Shown here in pieces: positions 7,527 through 15,851 of a stretch of 64,000 nucleotides of DNA. Both the position numbers and the translations under genes were made by a program. The notes under the pieces were generated by a model. It saw only the letters and a list, made by a program, of their open reading frames with translations. It was not told the DNA's origin and made no database searches. The stretch comes from Paenibacillus plantiphilus (GTDB lineage: Bacteria > Bacillota > Bacilli > Paenibacillales > Paenibacillaceae): positions 110,551 through 174,550 of the forward strand of contig NZ_CAKMMF010000013.1 of the NCBI RefSeq assembly GCF_927798095.1, in the 5' to 3' direction. How positions within the stretch are numbered: the first letter of the stretch is position 1; the number at the start of each line of letters is the position of its first letter.

Positions 7527-9443
7527 GTGAAAAAACAAATGCTCCATCATAATGATTTCATGACTGATAACAATTGTTCAGGTAACCAGCATGAACCGAT
7601 TTGGCTAGCGAATACGGCGGATATTAATGAAACGGAATATCATTTTTTGAAGAATGTTCTCGAAAGTTCCTTTCGCCAGTGGCTCAAGGAAGTGGAGGAG
7701 CTGGAGATTTTTGACCATGCTCTTGTCCTCTGTGATGCGCAAGGGGGAATACTCCGTTCTGCAGGCAGGAGCACATTAAGTCAAGAGGACAATGCGAAGG
7801 TGCAAAGTCTGGCTGCTCTGGCTTGCCGGACGAATGAACAGCAGCAGGATGGCAGGACAGCCGTTCTGCCTATAACAAAGCGCTCCGAGAAGAAAGCGTT
7901 TGCGGCTATTGCTGTCGTTGAATCCCTGCGTCAATCGGGTGGAAACTTGTCAATGAAGGCTGCGGTCTTATTGTTCCGCAGTATCGTATATAGAAATTTC
8001 GAGCAGATGCTCATCCAGGATTTGTTCAATCAGCAGAAGCTTATCGAGAAGGAAGCCAAGCGGAGAGAAACGATGTTCCAAGTGGCAAAGCGTCTGCATG
8101 ATCAGAATGATGTCAATGAAGTTTTGAATGTGCTGCTGCTGGATGTTGAGCGGCTGTATCCATACGCGAATTTCGATCTTTATTTGTCCCAAGACCATGT
8201 TAATGGCGATGACCGTGTGAAGTCGCTTCTCTTCCGGCAAGCGGACAATGATATTAATGCCAAAGCTTTTCTTGAGGGCAGTCCCATTATCGATAATGAT
8301 GACAGCGGCATGGTGAAGCTGGCTATACCGATGAGCGGCAAGCAAGCGGTGTATGGCGTCTTCAGCATCGCAATGCGTACCGAGCTTTGGGATGAATCCG
8401 ATTTAAGAGTATTTATTATGCTGGCCGATACAGCGGGATCGGCATTCGAGAATGCCAAGCTGTTCGAGCAGTCCAATGCATTGATCGGAGAGCTGCAAAT
8501 CATTAATGAGATTACGAAGCGGCTGAATCAGTCTCTGCGCTTGAATGAAATTTTTCAGTTTGCGATGAATGAGCTGCTAACTATATTTAAAGCAGATTAT
8601 TGTACGGTGCTCCAGTTGAACAAGGAGACGGAAGGCTTCCATGTTATGTCGAGCAATTTGCCTAAAGAGGTTGAGGAGGGCTTCTCCACCGATTACGGAT
8701 TTTGCGGCATTGTCTATGAAACGAAGGAGCCGCTGATCATATCCGATTATGCGAGCACGCGTGTCGTCCATTCGCAGCTTATGGATGATACCTCCTCGCG
8801 TTCGTTGATCGCGGCCCCCATTATGGCAAGTACGGAAGTTGTCGGAGTCATTATGGTTATGCACCAGAGTCCGAATTATTTCTCTTATGACAACTATAAG
8901 CTGCTGCAGATGCTGTCTACGCATATTGGTCTTGCGATATCCAATGCATCCCTTCATGCGGAGGTTCGCCGAATGGTTATTACAGACAACCTCACTGGAC
9001 TTCATGCCCGCCACTATTTGAACAAGCAAATACAATCAAAACAGCGGAAGGACCCATGTGGTTCATTGGTATTGGTTGATCTGGATCATTTCAAGCGAGT
9101 CAATGACACGTACGGACATCTGATCGGCGATCGCATTCTGATTGCTGTAAGCGATGTGATCCGCAGTTGTATCCGAGACTCTGATATTGCTGCCCGCTGG
9201 GGCGGGGAAGAGCTGGCTGTCTATTTGCCTCAGATTCGTTCGGAGCAGGCATACCGGATAGCTGAGCGGATAAGGAGCAGGGTTGAGCAGGATACAGACC
9301 CTTCCGTAACCGTCTCCTGCGGTATTTCGGAGTGGACCTATGAGGACGAGAAAATAAGTGTTGAATCGCTTTTCTACCGTGCGGATATGGCGCTGTATGA
9401 GGCGAAGAATAACGGAAGAAACCGAATTTCCGTCGGCGTGTAA
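7527..9443 (+). CDS. Diguanylate cyclase with two GAF domains (GAF-GAF-GGDEF)
   Basis: Predicted to make cyclic di-GMP from two GTP. The first 180 residues are not recognised. Two GAF-like sensor modules follow (about 185-325 and 330-470), each introduced by a helix of the FQVAKRLHDQND or INEITKRLNQSL type. The GGDEF domain occupies about 475-638, with DNLTGLHARHYL, DLDHFKRVNDTYGH and the active loop WGGEEL. An RDSD inhibitory site sits five residues before that loop, so product feedback is likely. There are no membrane segments, so it is cytosolic. The GTG start at 7527 has AGAGGTGAT upstream. The ligand of the GAF domains cannot be told. Confidence 0.9.
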   Translation: MKKQMLHHNDFMTDNNCSGNQHEPIWLANTADINETEYHFLKNVLESSFRQWLKEVEELEIFDHALVLCDAQGGILRSAGRSTLSQEDNAKVQSLAALACRTNEQQQDGRTAVLPITKRSEKKAFAAIAVVESLRQSGGNLSMKAAVLLFRSIVYRNFEQMLIQDLFNQQKLIEKEAKRRETMFQVAKRLHDQNDVNEVLNVLLLDVERLYPYANFDLYLSQDHVNGDDRVKSLLFRQADNDINAKAFLEGSPIIDNDDSGMVKLAIPMSGKQAVYGVFSIAMRTELWDESDLRVFIMLADTAGSAFENAKLFEQSNALIGELQIINEITKRLNQSLRLNEIFQFAMNELLTIFKADYCTVLQLNKETEGFHVMSSNLPKEVEEGFSTDYGFCGIVYETKEPLIISDYASTRVVHSQLMDDTSSRSLIAAPIMASTEVVGVIMVMHQSPNYFSYDNYKLLQMLSTHIGLAISNASLHAEVRRMVITDNLTGLHARHYLNKQIQSKQRKDPCGSLVLVDLDHFKRVNDTYGHLIGDRILIAVSDVIRSCIRDSDIAARWGGEELAVYLPQIRSEQAYRIAERIRSRVEQDTDPSVTVSCGISEWTYEDEKISVESLFYRADMALYEAKNNGRNRISVGV

Positions 9444-9461
9444 CGAATCGCTGACAAGAGG

Positions 9462-9490
9462 AACACGACTGCCAGCAGTCGTGTTTTTTC
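9462..9490 (+). terminator. Intrinsic terminator of the diguanylate cyclase gene
   Basis: Perfect 10-bp arms (9462-9471 and 9476-9485) around a 4-nt loop are followed by a T tract. Confidence 0.9.
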
Positions 9491-9587
9491 GTGCGTCCGC
9501 AAATGTATCGCATAAAGAAGCAGGTTGCGACAGAGGATACAGAAGAACGGCTTTGTCACTTGAGATATACGGGAGGAGAATGAATAT

Positions 9588-10316
9588 ATGAGACAATGGA
9601 TTCTAATCGCGCTTCTTCTAATGGCTGGCTGTGCTGCTCCATCTGATAATAAATCGCCAGAGGAGCTTCTATCACTATCGGTTGCGGGTTTGTCCGGGAT
9701 CGACCATTATATATTCTCAGGTGCAACGGGAATAGCGATAGCAGATGGCAATATGCCGCAGCCGCTAACCTTTAAAGGTGTTGTAGAGGATCATAATCGC
9801 ATCAGGATGAGCGCTGGCCTGAATGGCAGTACAGGAGAAGGAATGCCCTTCCATCATCCGCTGAAGCTGCTGGAGCATATTCAAGCTCATGCGGATACGA
9901 TCACACTGATGCCGTCCCAATCAGGAAATCGGACTGCAACGCTGCGTGTAGAGCTGGATGGCGCTTCTGCTCGTCGACAATGGTCAGAGCGGTTGAGAGG
10001 TGAATTTGACAAGGTGGCTGGAACAGGCAGAGGCAATGCGAAAGGGAAGACGGCGCCAGCCAGCAAAGCCAGCGCAAGCACAGACTTGGAACGCGAATGG
10101 AGAAAGGAGGTGGACCGTTCGCGAAGAAAGCTGGACGAGATGCTGAGGACGTTGAACGTCCAATCGACGTACACCGTAATTGTAGATCGTGTGAAGATGC
10201 TGCCGCTTCGCCTTCAGGAGCAAACGCAGCTTCGCTATGAAGCAGGAGGCGAGCCCTATCAGGAATCGCGAAATACTGATATTAGGCTTCAGACGCTGCC
10301 AGAGGGCAGGCGGTAA
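9588..10316 (+). CDS. Lipoprotein of unknown function
   Basis: A 242-aa protein with a lipoprotein signal: hydrophobic stretch ILIALLLM followed by the lipobox MAGC, so Cys-16 should be lipidated and the protein anchored outside the membrane. The mature part is polar, with a charged linker (about 140-170, rich in Lys, Ala and Ser) and predicted helices such as VDRSRRKLDEMLRTLN. No catalytic motif is recognised. A GGGAGGAG site precedes ATG at 9588. It lies between a terminator and the aminopeptidase gene 73 bp downstream, and may share a transcript with that gene. Confidence 0.75.
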   Translation: MRQWILIALLLMAGCAAPSDNKSPEELLSLSVAGLSGIDHYIFSGATGIAIADGNMPQPLTFKGVVEDHNRIRMSAGLNGSTGEGMPFHHPLKLLEHIQAHADTITLMPSQSGNRTATLRVELDGASARRQWSERLRGEFDKVAGTGRGNAKGKTAPASKASASTDLEREWRKEVDRSRRKLDEMLRTLNVQSTYTVIVDRVKMLPLRLQEQTQLRYEAGGEPYQESRNTDIRLQTLPEGRR

Positions 10317-10389
10317 GGCTGCGTGCATGGCGTACTGAAACATGATAGGATGAAGACACGAAGAAAACTTAAATTTAGGAGGTTGCGGA

Positions 10390-11505
10390 ATGCGTGATCG
10401 TCGATTGGAAATTTTGGCATCTAATTTGGTTGGTTATTCCATTGATGTACAGCCAGGGGAGAACATACTAATCGATATGATTGGTTCAGAGCGCGAGCTG
10501 GCCAAGTGTCTCATTGAGGAAGTCGCCAAGCGAGGAGGCCGTCCCTTTGTCGAGACGAGCGATCGTTCCATTCTGCGCACGATGCTCATGCATGCGACGA
10601 AGGAGCAGATTGAGCTGTGGGCCTCATTCGACCTTAGGCGTATGGAGGCAATGCACGGCTATATTGGTATTCGCGCCGGAGAGAATGCCAATGAGCTGGC
10701 CGATGTGCCAAGCGACAACATGCGGCTTTATGAATCGCTGTACCGTCACCCCGTACATATTGAGCGTCGTGTGAAGCATACGAAATGGGTTGTGCTGCGC
10801 TATCCGAATGCCTCCATGGCGCAGCTCGCCAATAGCAGCACAGAAGCGTTTGAGGATTTTTACTTTGATGTGTGCAATCTCGATTATGCAAAAATGGATC
10901 AGGCGATGAACCCGCTGCTGCAATTGATGACCCGGACAGATCGTGTGCGCATCGTTGCGCCAGGTACGGATCTGACTTTCTCGATTAAGAATATCGGGGC
11001 GAAGAAGTGCTCCGGCCATCGCAATATTCCAGATGGGGAAGTGTTCTCAGCGCCAATACGCGATTCCGTTCAAGGCACCATTACATATAATACGCCGTCT
11101 GTATACTCAGGCATAACGTTCGAGAATATTTCGTTTACGTTCAAGGATGGCAAAATTGTCGATGCAAGGGGCAGCAATACGTCCAAGCTGAATGAAATAC
11201 TGGATACGGACGAAGGCGCGCGTTACATAGGGGAGTTCAGTCTGGGCTTTAATCCGTACATTCTTCATCCGATGAAGGATACATTATTCGATGAGAAGAT
11301 AGCAGGAAGCCTGCATTTCACCCCGGGACAAGCTTATGAGGAAACAGATAACGGCAACCGCTCTGCTGTACATTGGGATCTGGTTCTTATACAACGTCCG
11401 GAGTATGGCGGTGGCGAGGTTTATTTCGATGATCGCCTGATTCGCAGGGACGGACTTTTCGTTGTGCCGGAATTAGAAGCCTTGAATCCGGAAAATTTGA
11501 AATAA
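10390..11505 (+). CDS. ampS: M29-family metallo-aminopeptidase (AmpS type)
   Basis: Cytosolic exopeptidase that removes N-terminal residues with a dinuclear metal centre. At 371 aa it is slightly shorter than the typical 400-410. The metal-site segment is visible as HRNIPDGEVFSAPIRDSV (about residues 211-228), and the second part as SAVHWDLVL near residue 325, where the family has His and Asp ligands. A TAGGAGG site lies 8 nt before ATG. It is a stand-alone gene after the lipoprotein. The family call is firm; the substrate range is not visible. Confidence 0.9.
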   Translation: MRDRRLEILASNLVGYSIDVQPGENILIDMIGSERELAKCLIEEVAKRGGRPFVETSDRSILRTMLMHATKEQIELWASFDLRRMEAMHGYIGIRAGENANELADVPSDNMRLYESLYRHPVHIERRVKHTKWVVLRYPNASMAQLANSSTEAFEDFYFDVCNLDYAKMDQAMNPLLQLMTRTDRVRIVAPGTDLTFSIKNIGAKKCSGHRNIPDGEVFSAPIRDSVQGTITYNTPSVYSGITFENISFTFKDGKIVDARGSNTSKLNEILDTDEGARYIGEFSLGFNPYILHPMKDTLFDEKIAGSLHFTPGQAYEETDNGNRSAVHWDLVLIQRPEYGGGEVYFDDRLIRRDGLFVVPELEALNPENLK

Positions 11506-11591
11506 TAGCCCCTTGAACAGGAATCGAAATCGGGTTATGATGAAGGAAAGCTTTTCTAGCACTTGTATCTAAATACTGGAGGTATACGCCC

Positions 11592-11834
11592 ATGTCCAAT
11601 AATGCTGCAATCGTAGACATTTCCCAAACAGCCAACAAATTCCGTTCGTCCATCGTTCTTCAAGCGGAGAACAAATATATTGATGTTAAGAGTATTCTCG
11701 GTCTCTTTACTACATTGGTAGGCGGACAATCTTACGAATTGCATGTCCATGGTCCAGATGCAGAAGAAGCTAAGGCCGCAATGGCTGAAGTATTCGTGAA
11801 ACACAGCCTGGATATTAAGATCGTAGCGGAGTAA
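11592..11834 (+). CDS. HPr-like protein lacking the active-site histidine
   Basis: An 80-aa protein of the HPr/Crh fold. Residues 11-80 align with HPr (ISQTANKFRSSI, VKSILGLFT, VHGPDAEEA). The usual N-terminal strand and the GLHARPA loop with the phospho-accepting His-15 are absent: the protein begins at what would be the helix after that loop. The regulatory serine region is kept as KSILGL (Ser-34 here, equivalent to Ser-46). It therefore cannot pass phosphate in the PTS but could still be an HPr-kinase target, as Crh is in Bacillus. A TGGAGG site supports ATG 11592. The frame further upstream holds no His-loop, so the short form is real. Confidence 0.85.
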   Translation: MSNNAAIVDISQTANKFRSSIVLQAENKYIDVKSILGLFTTLVGGQSYELHVHGPDAEEAKAAMAEVFVKHSLDIKIVAE

Positions 11835-11899
11835 TTCAAGATCTATCGTCGTAAAGCGTCTCATCGAATAATTCGATGGGGCGCTTTGTTGTTTTGACC

Positions 11900-11928
11900 T
11901 TGTACATTCTTCGGTTTTCGTCTAATAT
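11900..11928 (+). promoter_or_regulatory. Promoter of ylaN
   Basis: TTGTAC (11900-11905) and TAATAT (11923-11928) are 17 bp apart, upstream of the gene at 11974. Confidence 0.5.
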
Positions 11929-11973
11929 AGAGGGTATAGAAGACGGCGAGCAATACGCACAAGGGGGAGTACG

Positions 11974-12255
11974 ATGTCTTCATCCGATGTTCTCATCCAT
12001 TTGCATCAAAAAGCACTCAATCTCCTTCAGGACGATGCACTCAAAATCGAGAAGCTGATCGAAGTGCAAATGGAAAATTTGACGACGAGAAAATGTCCGC
12101 TCTACGAAGAGGTGTTGGACACGCAAATATATGGCTTTTCCAGAGAGGTCGATTTTGCGATTCGAGCTGGCCTGGTGTCTGAGGCGGTCGGCAAAGAAAT
12201 AATTAGCAAGCTGGAACGAAATCTGGCCCAGCTGTATGAAGCGCTGAATAAGTAA
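11974..12255 (+). CDS. ylaN: YlaN (UPF0358) family protein
   Basis: A 93-aa helical protein. It carries the family signatures IEVQMENLTTRKCPLYEEV and LDTQIYGFSREVDFA. In Bacillus and Staphylococcus YlaN has been linked to iron homeostasis and to the Fur regulator, and it is essential under some conditions; that role is taken from the family, not read here. AAGGGGGAG precedes ATG at 11974. It has its own promoter and a terminator, so it appears monocistronic. Confidence 0.9.
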   Translation: MSSSDVLIHLHQKALNLLQDDALKIEKLIEVQMENLTTRKCPLYEEVLDTQIYGFSREVDFAIRAGLVSEAVGKEIISKLERNLAQLYEALNK

Positions 12256-12258
12256 AGT

Positions 12259-12302
12259 GAGCATCCTGCAGACATAACTTGCGGGGATGCTCTTTTTTTT
12301 TT
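12259..12302 (+). terminator. Intrinsic terminator of ylaN
   Basis: Arms GAGCATCC (12259-12266) and GGATGCTC (12285-12292) are followed by ten T residues. Confidence 0.92.
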
Positions 12303-12320
12303 GAAAACTAATCCATACAT

Positions 12321-12352
12321 AAAACAGACGTCCCTAAGGAAACGTCTGTTTT
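12321..12352. terminator. Bidirectional terminator between ylaN and the Ca2+/H+ antiporter gene
   Basis: Arms 12321-12331 and 12342-12352 pair over 11 bp. The A-rich and T-rich ends let it act on both strands; the main client is probably the minus-strand antiporter gene, whose stop is 14 bp away. Confidence 0.85.
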
Positions 12353-12366
12353 ATGCCGCAGCTTTA

Positions 12367-13428
12367 TTAGACAAGATAAAATGCGATGCCCAGTATGATA
12401 TAGACCATGAGAAGCAGGGCGCCTTCATACCAGTTCGTGGTGCCATCTCTGGAGATGGACTTGGCTATGAAGACGGAGACGCCAATGGCGGCCAGCTCAA
12501 TCGGTGTGAACAGGATGTCCATCGTATTGCCGGAGAACGCGCTGATGAAGATGAGTACAGGCGCTACGAACAGAGCGATCTGCAAGCTGCTTCCAACAGC
12601 AATCTCGACAGCTGCGCCGATCTTGTTCTTCATCGCCAGCATGACGGCGGCGCTGTGCTCGGCAGCATTACCTACGATCGCAATAACAAATGCGCCTACA
12701 AACAGCTCGGATAATCCGAAATCAGTAGTGAAGGTGTGCAGCGTGCCGACAAGCCATTCGCTGACCAGAGCCGTCATCGCGGTTGCGACAACAAGGAATA
12801 TAATGGAGGTTCTCTTGGACCAGGCGGGCTCTTCACCGTGGTCTGCGGAGGTCTCTTCCATCTCAGCGAGCACATCCTTGTGTGTGATCATGGAGAAGAC
12901 AAGCCAGAGAATATAAGCCACGATCAAAATACCGGCGACAGTCAGGCTGAGAAACTCATCCTGCTGCTTGGTAAAATGCTCGGAGGTTACAAAGATTGCA
13001 GGAATAAACAACCCGATTACAGCCAGAATCATAAGCGAAGCGTTATGACCAGCCAATTGAATGTTGAATCGCTGTTCCTTGAACTTGAGGCCGCCAAGCA
13101 GAACGCTTAGGCCAAGGACAAGAAGCAGATTTCCGATGATGGCGCCTGTTAGGCTTGCCTTCACCATATCGAAGAGGCCTTCTCTTACGAGGAAAATCGC
13201 GATGATCAGCTCTGCGGCATTGCCAAAGGTGGCATTAAGAAATCCGCCCAGTCGCTGCCCGGCGTAGTGCGCCACGCTTTCTGTCGCTTTTCCGAGAAAA
13301 CCGGCGACGAACAGGATGGCGATAGCTGAGAATATGAACTCGATGATTGCGCCAAAGCCGGCATAATGACTGATGCCGCTTAGAGCAAACATAACGATCA
13401 GAGTAATAAAGAATAGTTTCTGTTTCAC
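12367..13428 (-). CDS. Calcium/proton antiporter (CaCA superfamily, CAX/ChaA type)
   Basis: Integral membrane exchanger of about 353 residues with around eleven hydrophobic segments. The two alpha-repeat signatures with acidic residues are visible: GGFLNATFGNAAELIIAIF (about 85-103) and AIVGNAAEHSAAVMLA (about 255-270). These line the cation path. The start is uncertain: GTG at 13428 sits 8 nt after GAGGTG and is preferred, while TTG at 13434 is possible. It is divergent from the Asp23 gene and convergent with ylaN, so it is probably transcribed alone. It should export Ca2+ using the proton gradient. Confidence 0.92.
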   Translation of the reverse strand: MKQKLFFITLIVMFALSGISHYAGFGAIIEFIFSAIAILFVAGFLGKATESVAHYAGQRLGGFLNATFGNAAELIIAIFLVREGLFDMVKASLTGAIIGNLLLVLGLSVLLGGLKFKEQRFNIQLAGHNASLMILAVIGLFIPAIFVTSEHFTKQQDEFLSLTVAGILIVAYILWLVFSMITHKDVLAEMEETSADHGEEPAWSKRTSIIFLVVATAMTALVSEWLVGTLHTFTTDFGLSELFVGAFVIAIVGNAAEHSAAVMLAMKNKIGAAVEIAVGSSLQIALFVAPVLIFISAFSGNTMDILFTPIELAAIGVSVFIAKSISRDGTTNWYEGALLLMVYIILGIAFYLV

Positions 13429-13584
13429 TTGCAATCCACCTCGTCTTTGGCTTTTGATTGGAATCTGATAACACTATATCGGAAAATTCTTACATTGTAA
13501 ACTTCCTGTTTGCACGGCTTTTGCCTTGCCTGAAAGTAATTCATCCAGTACAATGGAAACATAAGGTGAAGAGGAGTGTGTGGC

Positions 13585-13962
13585 ATGACAGAGGACCTTC
13601 AGACAGGAATTATTCGCATTTCAGATGACGTAGTCGCCACCATCGCGGGACTGGCTGCGCTAGAGACTCCAGGGATAGCCGCGATGTCAGGCGGGATTTC
13701 GGAAGGTCTGGCGAAGAAGCTTAGCGGCAAGAACGTGCAGAAGGGCGTCTCGGTAGAAGTGGGACAGCTCGAAGCTGCGATTGACTTGCGTATTATTGTA
13801 AAGTATGGCATTCCGATTCAGGAAGTATGCCGACAGCTGCAGGAGAATGTTCGTGAAGCAGTTGAGAACATGACAGGACTTCACGTTATTGAGGTCAATG
13901 TTAAAGTAGAAGGCGTTACCTTCAAAGAAGAAGAGGTTGAGGAAGTAGCTCGACTGAAGTAA
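13585..13962 (+). CDS. Asp23/Gls24 family envelope stress protein
   Basis: A 125-aa protein of the Asp23/Gls24 (DUF322) family. The pattern is typical: ISDDVVATIAGLAALETPGI, a Gly-rich loop, then VEVGQLEAAIDLRIIVKYG and VEGVTFKEE near the end. Family members are abundant, membrane-associated through AmaP-type partners and linked to cell-wall stress; no AmaP gene is next to it here. ATG 13585 is chosen because GAGGAG lies 8 nt upstream; the GTG at 13576 would overlap that site. It ends at a strong palindromic terminator. Confidence 0.88.
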   Translation: MTEDLQTGIIRISDDVVATIAGLAALETPGIAAMSGGISEGLAKKLSGKNVQKGVSVEVGQLEAAIDLRIIVKYGIPIQEVCRQLQENVREAVENMTGLHVIEVNVKVEGVTFKEEEVEEVARLK

Positions 13963-14020
13963 ACTTCAAATGCTCTGTCATATCATTCGTGCGTAGATGC
14001 GAATAATGACGATCACAATT

Positions 14021-14060
14021 AATAAGACGGTATGCTCTTGCAAGAGCATACCGTCTTATT
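14021..14060. terminator. Bidirectional terminator, perfect 40-bp palindrome
   Basis: Bases 14021-14040 are the exact reverse complement of 14041-14060. Both ends are A/T-rich. It separates the Asp23 gene from the convergent FtsW/RodA gene, whose stop codon begins 2 bp later, and should stop transcription from both sides. Confidence 0.9.
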
Positions 14061-14061
14061 G

Positions 14062-15222
14062 TTATTGTTTGCGGGCGATCTCTTGCTGATTATGATCGCG
14101 TGAAATGCTTAGCAGCACGCCCATGCTGATGAGCGAGACAAGCAGCGAAGATCCGCCATGGCTGATGAACGGAAGGGTAACGCCGGTTATTGGCATTGTA
14201 CCGGTAACGCCGCCAATGTTAATGATCGCCTGTATCGCAAACATCCCGACGATCCCGACACCGATGATCGTACCGTATATATCGGAGCAGCGCAGGGCGA
14301 TAATAAGGCCTCGCCACAAGAACAATAAATAGAAGAGCAGGAAGAACACGCTGCCGATAAAGCCGAACTCCTCGGCAATAATGGAAAATATAAAATCGCT
14401 GTAGGCGTATGGCAAATACTTTAACTTCTGAACGCTATGGCCGAAGCCCGCACCAGTAAAACCGCCATGACCTAAAGCCTGCAAGGATTGGGAGATATGA
14501 TAGGTAGAATCCAGCTCATCCGATTGTGGGTCCATAAAGGCCGTAAACCGGTCAATCCGGTAATCCCATTTGGCAGGATTATTCATCATGGAGATGCTAG
14601 CCCATGCTGCGACTATCGTAGAGATAATAATACCTGCGAGAAACAGCTGTTTTAAGTTTGCGCCTCCAGCGACTATAATAATAAGCGCGCAGGAAGCAAG
14701 CACAATACTAGAGCCAAGATCGGGCTGAAGCATAATGAGTCCGCATATAATGCCGACAATAATGAAGACGGGCATCAGCCCCTTCTTGAAATCACGGAAC
14801 TTCTCGCCCTTCTTGGCAATGAGCGAACCCAAATAAAGAATGAGACCTAGCTTGGCAAATTCCGTTGGTTGAATGCTAATTCCGCCAATTTGCAACCAGC
14901 TTCGTGCACCATTTATCTCGACGCCGATGATTGGGACAAGAGCAAGCAAGATCATGACAGGGATGAAATAAATAATGAAACCCTTCTTAAATGCCGGGTA
15001 GGGGATATTCATAATGAACAGCATCATGACAATGCCAATAATGGCAAAGATCACTTGACGTTTGGTGAAGTGGAAAGCATCGTAGTTGAACTTCTCAGTT
15101 ATGACCGCGGTATTGGAGCTTGCGCTGAAAACCATTACAAGTCCAAAGCCGACAAGCAGCAGAGTAAGGACGAGTAATAAAAAATCCGGCCTGCCGCGCA
15201 GGCCGTTCGTTGTGTTCTTCAT
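14062..15222 (-). CDS. FtsW/RodA/SpoVE family peptidoglycan glycosyltransferase
   Basis: SEDS-family membrane protein of 386 aa with about ten transmembrane helices. It polymerises lipid II into glycan strands together with a class B PBP. Family marks include DFLLLVLTLLLVGFGLVMVFSAS at the start, the loop GARSWLQIGGISIQPTEFAK, and TGVTLPFISHGGSSLL near the C-terminus. The GISIQPTEF loop and the PFIS(H/Y)GGSS motif fit FtsW/SpoVE best. The cell-division, elongation or sporulation role cannot be settled without a partner PBP nearby. It lies 18 bp after the YugN-like gene and is probably cotranscribed with it. The ribosome site (ACGGA) is weak, so translational coupling is possible. Confidence 0.9.
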   Translation of the reverse strand: MKNTTNGLRGRPDFLLLVLTLLLVGFGLVMVFSASSNTAVITEKFNYDAFHFTKRQVIFAIIGIVMMLFIMNIPYPAFKKGFIIYFIPVMILLALVPIIGVEINGARSWLQIGGISIQPTEFAKLGLILYLGSLIAKKGEKFRDFKKGLMPVFIIVGIICGLIMLQPDLGSSIVLASCALIIIVAGGANLKQLFLAGIIISTIVAAWASISMMNNPAKWDYRIDRFTAFMDPQSDELDSTYHISQSLQALGHGGFTGAGFGHSVQKLKYLPYAYSDFIFSIIAEEFGFIGSVFFLLFYLLFLWRGLIIALRCSDIYGTIIGVGIVGMFAIQAIINIGGVTGTMPITGVTLPFISHGGSSLLVSLISMGVLLSISRDHNQQEIARKQ

Positions 15223-15240
15223 TCCGTTAATGGCTGCGAA

Positions 15241-15585
15241 TTAAACCAGCAGCTTCTTCAATTCTTGCAATCGCTGTGTAGCAGCATTCAGAATCGGCTG
15301 CGGTACTGGCGATTCATAATCTAGACCGTGTGGAAAAGTAGCTCGTCCTATGTATACGGATTCCACTTGAAGCACGGCGTGTGAGGATTCCAGCTTGCCT
15401 TCCACTGCGCGGACGTTGAAACGCAAGAAGTACTCCTCACGATTGGTGCGGTCTTCCAGTTTCAAATCATAGGTAGCTCTGTAATATTCCCACTGCCAAC
15501 GAACAAATCCCAGTTTGTCAGCGGATTCGTCCAAATGAGCCAGTTCGCTCGTTAAACCGTTAAGGCCTGTATTTTCAATAATCAT
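15241..15585 (-). CDS. YugN-like family protein
   Basis: A soluble 114-aa protein resembling the YugN family, whose function is unknown. Features seen are MIIENTGLNGL at the start, a central FVRWQWEYYRATYDLKLED strand-rich stretch, and the ending LQELKKLLV. ATG 15585 is preferred because it follows AGGAGG; the longer frame begins upstream of that site. It directly precedes the FtsW/RodA-type gene, suggesting a two-gene operon, though this does not reveal its job. Confidence 0.75.
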   Translation of the reverse strand: MIIENTGLNGLTSELAHLDESADKLGFVRWQWEYYRATYDLKLEDRTNREEYFLRFNVRAVEGKLESSHAVLQVESVYIGRATFPHGLDYESPVPQPILNAATQRLQELKKLLV

Positions 15586-15851
15586 ATTGATCCTCCTAAG
15601 CATATGCTACGTTTTCTGATGTACAGCTTCTCGCTTTGTTATAGAAGAAACACGCTTGTATGGCTGGTTTCTCTTATCATGATAGTATGTTTCCCCTGCC
15701 AGCGCAAGCCTTACTCAGCCTGTGCTTCACGTTCAAAAGTGACATTTTTACGAAAAATCGGGGCTCGCTGAGGCGAAAGAACTTTCGGGAACTTCCCGCC
15801 ATCTGATACAATAGGCACAAGAGCATGATCGAAAGTGAGGCGAGTGCATCT

